Assembly: GCF_003934165.1 (NCBI RefSeq)
Contig: NZ_ML133508.1
Span: forward strand, 62,001 to 126,000
From: Borborobacter arsenicus
Lineage (GTDB): Bacteria; Pseudomonadota; Alphaproteobacteria; Rhizobiales; Rhizobiaceae
Length of the DNA stretch: 64,000 nucleotides
Direction: 5' to 3'
A program made the position numbers and the translations under genes. The first letter of the stretch is position 1. Every line of letters starts with the position of its first letter. Under the pieces are notes generated by a model, which searched no databases, was not told the origin of the DNA, and saw nothing but the letters and a program-made list of their open reading frames with translations. Below, piece after piece: positions 46,122-52,323 of this stretch.

Positions 46122-46367
46122 TCAGGTTACGATTGACGTAATCGACGCAGCAATCAGCAATCCGGCCACGACCAGCAGCGCGCCATAGATACTCGGCTTG
46201 CCGAACAATACTGCGAAGGACGACCCCCAAACGATTATGGCTCCGGCAAGCGCATAGAGAAATGCCGCCTTGTCATTCCATGCGATGCCGACGGCCATCA
46301 AGCCGCCGACGATAAGCGCGCCGAAGATAAGCATAATTGACAGCGCGAACTTCTCCACCGAATCCAT
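46122..46367 (-). CDS. Small membrane protein, three helices
   Basis: An 81-residue hydrophobic protein with about three membrane segments (roughly residues 8-28, 34-55 and 58-78), starting MDSVEKFALSIMLIFGAL. I do not recognise the family. The composition and the clean hydrophobic pattern support a real gene. It converges with the GGDEF gene, with 26 bp between stops. Confidence 0.6.
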   Translation of the reverse strand: MDSVEKFALSIMLIFGALIVGGLMAVGIAWNDKAAFLYALAGAIIVWGSSFAVLFGKPSIYGALLVVAGLLIAASITSIVT

Positions 46368-46437
46368 CTATCGTCCTCTGATCGTCAGTCCGGGCCTTGC
46401 GCGTTCATGCGCAAAGGCGATGCATCGCTTTGAACCT

Positions 46438-46486
46438 ACGCATAATCCGTCGCAAAATCGATCCGCAATTTTTGGAAATTATGCGT
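46438..46486. repeat. Palindromic repeat-like element
   Basis: Perfect 9-bp arms ACGCATAAT (46438-46446) and ATTATGCGT (46478-46486) enclose CGCAAAATCGATCCGCAATT. The layout resembles the rhizobial palindrome type with an inner CGAAAATCGATTCCGATT-like core, also hinted at 60872-60907. It lies in the 237-bp gap before a small secreted protein gene. Confidence 0.45.
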
Positions 46487-46604
46487 CGGGGACTGTGCTT
46501 ATGGAATTGTCCTCATGGCGATGATGGTGGCCCAATTCGCAACTTTCCGATGCCGGTGTATGGTCAGTGCCTCGTTATGCCTGCCTCGAATGCGGTGATT
46601 CCCA

Positions 46605-47063
46605 ATGCGCATGGCATGGACCATTTTTGCGCTATTGTGCTGGACGCTCCCAGCGCAGGCGCAACATCTGCCCGCCGAGTCGACAGCATTCGAGCGTACT
46701 GTCTCCATGGCACGCCTCTATTTGGCAAGACAATCAGTGCTTGTCGACTATGTGGCCGCCATGAGACGTTACGAGGCCGCAGTCGCCAGAAAAAAACACC
46801 CGGAAAATCTGTTCCAGGAAGCGGGTCAAGCTGGCGAGAGCGAGCCCTGGACCTGGACGGCCGCCAACGGCGACACGGTTCGCCGCAGGGAGGAGGGCGT
46901 GTTCATTGTTCAGAGTGGGAACTACCTCGGCAACTGGTTCACTAATACTGAGTGCATAATTCTCGAATGGCCGGCGTTTCTTTGTGCGGATGGCCAGACA
47001 TGGAAGATGTCTGCACCTGATCCCGATACCGTGATTTTTGGCGACGTCGAGTATACTAGGTGA
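46605..47063 (+). CDS. Hypothetical secreted protein
   Basis: A 152-residue protein with a short signal peptide (about residues 1-19, MRMAWTIFALLCWTLPAQA). The rest is a helical stretch (about 28-65) followed by WTWTAANGDTVRRREEGVF and a C-terminal part with NTECIILEWPAFLCADGQTW, holding two cysteines that could form a disulfide. I do not recognise the family. The stop is two bases from that of the convergent HEPN-like gene. Confidence 0.55.
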   Translation: MRMAWTIFALLCWTLPAQAQHLPAESTAFERTVSMARLYLARQSVLVDYVAAMRRYEAAVARKKHPENLFQEAGQAGESEPWTWTAANGDTVRRREEGVFIVQSGNYLGNWFTNTECIILEWPAFLCADGQTWKMSAPDPDTVIFGDVEYTR

Positions 47064-47065
47064 TT

Positions 47066-47629
47066 TCAATGCGGATATGAATATTCGCGAACCAATCTCC
47101 AGATGGTGGTGTTGGTGTTCTTGATATCGTTGATGCAGTTCGTGATTTTCCTTACCTCGGCGTCGTCCAGTTCCTCGATCTTGCCGTACCGTATGTCGTC
47201 CTTCGCGTCGAATATCCGCATGAGCTGGGTGCTTCCCGAGGTTCCGGTCTCGTCAAACGAATAGATGCAGTGGCTGTACTTGTTTCGAAGTTTTGCCTGG
47301 CGCGTCAGCTGCTCGGTTACCGAAAGAATCTCGCGCCTCCGGTCGGTCGGGTTTTTGGCTAGCTTCGAAAGGCGTTCGACGAGTTCGATGCGTGCGCGTG
47401 TGGTGTTCAATGTCAGAAAGATCACGATCGCCGTTTCCTTGTCGACTCGTGCAAGGCCGGCGATGAGATAGATGAGCAGGCTTTCCGTGTTGGTCCAGGT
47501 GTAGTTCAACTGGCCGATCAACAGCAGTATTTCCTGGAAACGCGGCCCCAGCTTTGCTGGCCCTTCATGCAGTATCTCGGTGGAGGGTGGCGGGGTTCCC
47601 TGCGAGCCGTTCTTGTTCATCTCAGGCAT
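47066..47629 (-). CDS. HEPN-like alpha-helical protein of unknown function
   Basis: A 187-residue, largely helical protein. Helices are evident at FQEILLLIGQLNYTWTNTES, in the stretch with FLTLNTTRARIELVERL, and in SVTEQLTRQAKLRNKYSHCI. The last contains RNKYSH, an R-x4-H motif as in HEPN ribonucleases and nucleotide-binding HEPN proteins. There is no partner MNT or toxin-antitoxin gene adjacent. ATG 47629 is chosen for the AAAGGAAA about 10 bases upstream; Met at 47620 and 47674 are alternatives. The HEPN assignment is inference from motif and fold pattern. Confidence 0.6.
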   Translation of the reverse strand: MPEMNKNGSQGTPPPSTEILHEGPAKLGPRFQEILLLIGQLNYTWTNTESLLIYLIAGLARVDKETAIVIFLTLNTTRARIELVERLSKLAKNPTDRRREILSVTEQLTRQAKLRNKYSHCIYSFDETGTSGSTQLMRIFDAKDDIRYGKIEELDDAEVRKITNCINDIKNTNTTIWRLVREYSYPH

Positions 47630-47674
47630 TTCAGCGAGTTTCCTTTCCGGAGCTCTGCATCCTGTGGCCGGCAC

Positions 47675-48298
47675 CCATCATATATGATTGCCGAGGCTTT
47701 CGGCATCCTCAATCACAATCGGTTGCCATCCATCGCATCGCACAACGGCGCCATCGGCGCCGCATTTTGCCGGTCGGCGGCGTTGGGACAGGCTGATCCA
47801 TATGCCGAATGAAGATGAAAACAGACATCCGAGGTAGCCGGGATAACCGCTTACGCCAAAAGCGTAAGGTCATCATGGCGTGAATTTTAACAGACGATTC
47901 AATGGCTTGTTGAGCCATTTAAAATCCATTGAGCGAGCAAAACGCATCGAAAGACGTAGAAACGGGTAACTCGAATTGGCAGCTAGCGTTTCCGGCTGCG
48001 GAGTCACAAGGTTTTATTCCTGGGCGCGGGCTGAGCCGGACGTGACAGCGGTTCTGGCGAACCACGCGTGCTGGCTCGGGGCGGAGACGTTCGGCGCCGT
48101 ATGTTGTCGTGTGGAGTGGGTCCGCACGTCTCCGCTCGCGCCAGGGCTTTTGGGTATCCGGTGGCTGTGGCACCCGGCTGTCCACAATGACGTACCTGCA
48201 TGATGTAGTCAGAACTCAATCGTCCGCGTGCAGCTCAAAGCCCCGTAAGAGATGAATGGTGGTTATGCTGTCCGTGGCCTCAATTCGAGGACATTGAA
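47675..48298. other. Long non-coding region with hairpins upstream of the secretion locus
   Basis: About 620 bp without a credible gene. It holds CTTACGC-CAAAA-GCGTAAG (47850-47868), AATGGCT-TGTTG-AGCCATT (47901-47919), and a 10-bp perfect inverted repeat GCGGAGACGT (48081-48090) with ACGTCTCCGC (48126-48135) around a 35-base loop. A GAGGACA sequence lies before the ATG at 48299. Small open frames here show no codon bias or recognisable product. A structured leader or unlisted small RNA is possible. Confidence 0.5.
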
Positions 48299-50191
48299 AT
48301 GGCCAACAAAAACAACGGTACACAGCAATTTGGCGTCCAATTGTTCGGGGACGATCAATATAATGTTGCTTTCGACGACATTATTTATGATCCGGGCGAT
48401 CAGAGCCAAAATCAGGACCAGGGACAAGGTCAGGGCCAGGGACAAGGTCAGGGACAAGGTCAGGGCCAGGATCAGGGACAAGGCCAGGATCAGGGTCAGG
48501 GTCAGGAGCAAGGCCAGTATCAGGAGAGCGCCTCGTATAACGAGAACGCGAACGGCAATGGCAACCTCAACGGCAACGGTAATCTGAACGGCAACGGCAA
48601 CCTGAACCTCAATGGCAATGGCAACCTGAATTTGAACGGCAACGCCAATGCCAATGAAAACGTCAATACAAACACGAACACTTCGACCACGACCGTCGAT
48701 GTGAACGTCGATCTCAGCCTGGAGGGCTGGGAACCCACGGACAATGATTTCGCAGACATCGACCTGACGGATTCGTCGGTCGGTAATCTGTTCGTCAATC
48801 GCGACGGCGAGATTCACTACAATCCCGGCGATGATATCACCTTCGACGATATTTTGAACGGCTCCCTGAACGGTGCGGGCAACGATATGGCGTTCCTGCA
48901 GAACCAGGTCGCCGATCTTGAGGACAATGACACGCTCGAAAACGCTTATGTCCAGAACAACGGCACGTTCGAGCAGAACGGCAATGCCAATGGCGGCGAA
49001 GCCTATGCTGACGAAGGCATCGATGCTGGCGGCGGCGGCGGCTCCAGCGGTGACGCTTGGGGCGGCAATGGCGGCAATGGCGCCGGTGGCGGAAATGCCA
49101 ATGGCGGCGCGGCTGCCGGTGGCTTTGGTACTGGCGGCGGCGCATCGAGCGGCGCGACCGGTGGAACCGGCGTCGGTGGAGCGGCTGTAGGTGGCATCGC
49201 CACTGGCGGCGGCGCGGCCGGTGGTGCCGGCGCAGCCGGCGGTAGCGGTTCCGGCTTCGGCATCGGCCTTGGCGCGCTTGGTGTTGGTGCAGGCCAGGGT
49301 GGTGCCGGTGGTGCCGGCGGCGCTGGCGGCAATGGCGGCAACGGCAATGGCGGCGATGGCGGCAATGCGAACGCCAATGGCGGCGATGGCACTGGCGGCT
49401 CATCCCTCCCGCTGACTGGTGATGGTGGTGCCGGTGGCGCTGGTGGTGCCGGTGGCGCTGGTGGTGATGCCGGTGCGATTGCGCTTGCGGCGAACGTGCC
49501 GATCCTGTCGGCAATTGGCGCTGCGGGTGCTGCTGCGGCAGCCGGTGCCGGTGGTGGCGCCGGTGGTGCCGGTGGTGCCGGCGGTTCAGGTGGATCGAGC
49601 GGTAGTGCGGATAATGCCGATGCGTCCGGAACCGGTGGCGCAGGCGGTGCCGCGGCTGGTGGAGCCGGTGGTGCTGGTTCAGGTGGTGCAGGTGCTGCCG
49701 GCGGAACGGCTGACGGTGGCTTTGGTGCCGGCCTTGGGCTCGGCGTCGGAACGGGTGTCGGCATTGGTGCCGGTCTCGGCGGTGACGGCGGCGCAGGTGG
49801 CGCAGCGACTGGTGGCGCAGCCGCAGTCGGTGATTCCAACGGCGGTGCAGGCACCGGCGGACATGGCCTCAGCGGTGCATGGGCCGGTGACGGCACAGGC
49901 GGCGATGCCCTTGGCGGCTTCGCCTGGGGTGGTGACGGCGGCAATGGCGGCAATGGCGGCGACGCGTGGAGCGGTAACGGTGGTGCTGGCGGTGCCGGTG
50001 GACAATGGGGGTCCGGAAATGGCGATGACGGTATTGTCAACGGCATTTCGGAAGCCCATGCCGAGGCAGCCATCGATGTGACGGCATTCAACCAGAGCAT
50101 CGTGATGGGCGCCAATCTGCAGGGCAACACGATCGACATGACCGTTGTCGGTGGTGACCTGACCAGCACCTTTACTGGCGAAGACGTCTAG
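48299..50191 (+). CDS. Gln-Gly / Asn / Gly-rich low-complexity protein, candidate type I secretion substrate
   Basis: A 630-residue protein with no recognised family. A non-repetitive start (1-36, with FGVQLFGDDQYNVAFDDIIY) is followed by a Gln-Gly tract (about 40-74), an Asn-rich NGNGNLN tract (80-128), an acidic segment (130-240, including EDNDTLENAYVQNNG), a very long Gly/Ala-rich block (about 242-575, GGAGGAGG-type) and a conserved-looking tail (581-630, with FNQSIVMGANLQGNTIDM and VVGGDL). No cysteine and no N-terminal signal peptide are seen. RTX nonapeptides (GGxGxDxLx) are absent. The position at the head of an ABC exporter operon suggests export by a C-terminal signal. Confidence 0.8.
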   Translation: MANKNNGTQQFGVQLFGDDQYNVAFDDIIYDPGDQSQNQDQGQGQGQGQGQGQGQGQDQGQGQDQGQGQEQGQYQESASYNENANGNGNLNGNGNLNGNGNLNLNGNGNLNLNGNANANENVNTNTNTSTTTVDVNVDLSLEGWEPTDNDFADIDLTDSSVGNLFVNRDGEIHYNPGDDITFDDILNGSLNGAGNDMAFLQNQVADLEDNDTLENAYVQNNGTFEQNGNANGGEAYADEGIDAGGGGGSSGDAWGGNGGNGAGGGNANGGAAAGGFGTGGGASSGATGGTGVGGAAVGGIATGGGAAGGAGAAGGSGSGFGIGLGALGVGAGQGGAGGAGGAGGNGGNGNGGDGGNANANGGDGTGGSSLPLTGDGGAGGAGGAGGAGGDAGAIALAANVPILSAIGAAGAAAAAGAGGGAGGAGGAGGSGGSSGSADNADASGTGGAGGAAAGGAGGAGSGGAGAAGGTADGGFGAGLGLGVGTGVGIGAGLGGDGGAGGAATGGAAAVGDSNGGAGTGGHGLSGAWAGDGTGGDALGGFAWGGDGGNGGNGGDAWSGNGGAGGAGGQWGSGNGDDGIVNGISEAHAEAAIDVTAFNQSIVMGANLQGNTIDMTVVGGDLTSTFTGEDV

Positions 50192-50202
50192 CAAGCGCGA
50201 AT

Positions 50203-50218
50203 GTCCGCCACGGCGGAC
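50203..50218 (+). promoter_or_regulatory. Hairpin directly after the glycine-rich gene
   Basis: GTCCGC and GCGGAC pair around CACG, 12 bases after the stop codon. It is the first of two stems in the 131-bp gap. No T-run follows, so it is more likely an mRNA stabiliser or attenuator than a full terminator. Confidence 0.45.
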
Positions 50219-50229
50219 CGGATGTTGAC

Positions 50230-50253
50230 CTGCGCGGGGATATCCCCGCGCAG
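50230..50253 (+). promoter_or_regulatory. Perfect 24-bp palindrome after the glycine-rich gene
   Basis: The arms CTGCGCGGGGAT and ATCCCCGCGCAG form a perfect 24-bp palindrome with no spacer. It follows the shorter hairpin at 50203-50218. As DNA it could bind a dimeric protein; as RNA it would fold into a very stable stem. Confidence 0.6.
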
Positions 50254-50322
50254 CGTTCCCAACGGAAATAGGCACTGATCGGTCCTGGGCGGGTCCGACA
50301 CCAAAAGGGAGACGCGACCCCC

Positions 50323-52302
50323 GTGCTTATGGACAAGACGACAGAAGCCATCGCCCATTTCATCGGTCTGTTTGCAACCACGCTGGAAGAAGCCCGTCTG
50401 CGCAAGGACTACAACGAGTTTCAAGCAACGCGCGATTCCGCACCTGAACAACCCGGTCTCATCAACATCGACGCTTCGACGAAGGCGCCATACGACTTTG
50501 TCGAGATGGATCCTGGCCTGCGCTATCAGCCCCTGCCTCCGGACGTGATCTGGCTGGCGCCATGGATCGAGACCAATTTCCATCCGCCGCATATTCCGGT
50601 ATCGATGCCGATCTCCTCGCAGATCATCGCGAATCTTCCGGAGCCGGGCGTGGTGCACCAGGCATCGTCGCATGTCGTGTTCCACATCGACCCGCCCAGT
50701 TCGCTCGCCGCTCTTATCAATCAGGAGATCAGTCTTTCAGACAATGACTATGTCGGCGTCGGCGGTCATGGGCTGATTTTCAGCCCGGATATGGACTATG
50801 GGGCCGAGATGGCCGCCCTTCTATATGGCGCCGCGCAGCTATCGCCGGTCGGCCGTCTGGATGCACCCGGCTCCGGCGTGGAGATCGGCAACTTCATCCT
50901 CAACTCGGCGTCGGCGTTGGAAACCTTCGTCGAGGAGAGCCACCAGGATGGTGACGTGTCCGCTCTCAGCCAGGACAGGATCGAGGGGACCTATGTAAAT
51001 GGCGAGCTTGTCTCGGAGCTTCCTAATCTGAAGGATTATCTACCCGATCCCGAAGGGGAGGAGACCGATGCAGGATCAACCACGGTTCACTCCGTTCACG
51101 GGCTTGGAACTGTGGAGATCGCGGCCTCGGTCACGGTGGAAGCCGGCTCCAACCTGCTGGTCAATTCCGCAGTCCTTACCAACAACTGGCTGGTCGGACC
51201 CGTCATCGCAACGGTCGGCAATCACGTCGAACTTAATGCGATCGTGCAGATCAATGTCTGGAGCGATACCGATGCGATTGGCACTTCGGTAGGCGGGTGG
51301 GCCTTTGACCCCGGCGAGACGACGGAAGCGTTCAATATCGCCATGTTCTCGCGCATCGATCCTGGTGCAGACACACATGCCGAAGCATCAGATGATTTCC
51401 CGCAAAATTGGGCGGTTACTCGCATCGACGGCGATCTGATCCTGATGAACTGGATCGAGCAGTTCAGCTTCATGATGGACAATGATGTCCATGTCCTGTC
51501 GTCTTCGGGCGTAAAGTCCATGGTGACGACCGGCGACAACACCATGCTGAACAACGTCAATCTGACGGAGCTGGGGCTTTACTTCGACCTGATTATCGTC
51601 GGCGGCAATATTTACGACTGCAATTTCATCTACCAGATGAATGTCCTGCTCGACGACGATCTCGTCGGGGCAGTCAAAGGTTTCCAGACAGACGGGGACG
51701 GCACGCTTTCCACAAGTGGCAATCTACTGTGGAACCAGGCAGGAATCGTCAATATCGGCGGAGCCGATCGTTTTGAGACGATGCCTGATTACTACAGGGA
51801 GGCCGCTGCGAATCTGAAGGCAGGCAAGAACGATTTGCCAAGCGGCGTCTTCGGTGATGATGCCTTTGCTGGTCTTGGAGGCCTTCGGGTCCTCTATGTG
51901 TCAGGCGATATTCTCGATCTGCAATACATCAAGCAAACCAATATTTTGGGTGATGCCGACCAGGTCGCGCTAGCGATGAACAGCATCGGCGAGAACTTTC
52001 CTGATGCTCAATGGAACATATCCACGGGCTCCAACGCACTTGTCAACACGGCCGGAATTCTGGATCTCGATTCGACCGGAAAGAACTATGTCGGCGGCGA
52101 TCAATATTCGGATGAGATTTTGATCCAGGCCGAACTGGTGTCTACCGATCCCCATCTTGGCGGACAGAATCCCGATGTCCTGGTCAATGAAGCCGTTGCA
52201 TTCCTGGACGACGATTTTGCCGCCCCGGATGACGATGCCCCATCCGCCCCGACTGTTCACGATGCGCCTCATGTCGATGTCATGCAGACCATGCTGGCTT
52301 GA
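50323..52302 (+). CDS. Protein with repeated VGGD / GSN-LVN modules, candidate type I secretion substrate
   Basis: A 659-residue acidic protein with no recognised family and no N-terminal signal peptide. From about residue 265 on it is built of repeats: a GSNLLVNSA-type block (273-282, 402-411, 464-473, 567-577) alternates with a VGGD...IxQxN..xDxD block (297-318, 368-392, 426-449, 526-549, 589-611). The N-terminal 250 residues are non-repetitive, with PPDVIWLAPWIETNFHPPHI. The C terminus is Asp/Pro-rich. GTG 50323 is used (AAAGGGAG upstream); ATG 50329 is two codons later. It lies between the Gly-rich gene and the exporter, as expected for a secreted or accessory protein. Confidence 0.8.
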   Translation: MLMDKTTEAIAHFIGLFATTLEEARLRKDYNEFQATRDSAPEQPGLINIDASTKAPYDFVEMDPGLRYQPLPPDVIWLAPWIETNFHPPHIPVSMPISSQIIANLPEPGVVHQASSHVVFHIDPPSSLAALINQEISLSDNDYVGVGGHGLIFSPDMDYGAEMAALLYGAAQLSPVGRLDAPGSGVEIGNFILNSASALETFVEESHQDGDVSALSQDRIEGTYVNGELVSELPNLKDYLPDPEGEETDAGSTTVHSVHGLGTVEIAASVTVEAGSNLLVNSAVLTNNWLVGPVIATVGNHVELNAIVQINVWSDTDAIGTSVGGWAFDPGETTEAFNIAMFSRIDPGADTHAEASDDFPQNWAVTRIDGDLILMNWIEQFSFMMDNDVHVLSSSGVKSMVTTGDNTMLNNVNLTELGLYFDLIIVGGNIYDCNFIYQMNVLLDDDLVGAVKGFQTDGDGTLSTSGNLLWNQAGIVNIGGADRFETMPDYYREAAANLKAGKNDLPSGVFGDDAFAGLGGLRVLYVSGDILDLQYIKQTNILGDADQVALAMNSIGENFPDAQWNISTGSNALVNTAGILDLDSTGKNYVGGDQYSDEILIQAELVSTDPHLGGQNPDVLVNEAVAFLDDDFAAPDDDAPSAPTVHDAPHVDVMQTMLA

Positions 52303-52323
52303 CGGCGTAATCCGAGGAAACCG

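Noticed and set aside
47709-48219. Several 70-90 residue open frames on both strands
   Set aside because: They overlap each other and the hairpins, and lack start signals and codon bias, so the region is described as non-coding.
48416-50024. CRISPR-like or satellite arrays
   Set aside because: The repeats are short, codon-phased and lack unique spacers of constant length; they encode Gln-Gly, Asn and Gly tracts.
49003-50169. A 388-residue proline-rich open frame on the minus strand
   Set aside because: It is the antisense of the glycine codons of the Gly-rich gene (GGN read backwards gives NCC, proline or similar). It has no ribosome site and no independent support.
48299-50191. RTX-type calcium-binding repeats in the Gly-rich protein
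   Set aside because: The nonapeptide pattern GGxGxDxLx does not recur; glycine alternates with Ala, Asn and Thr instead.
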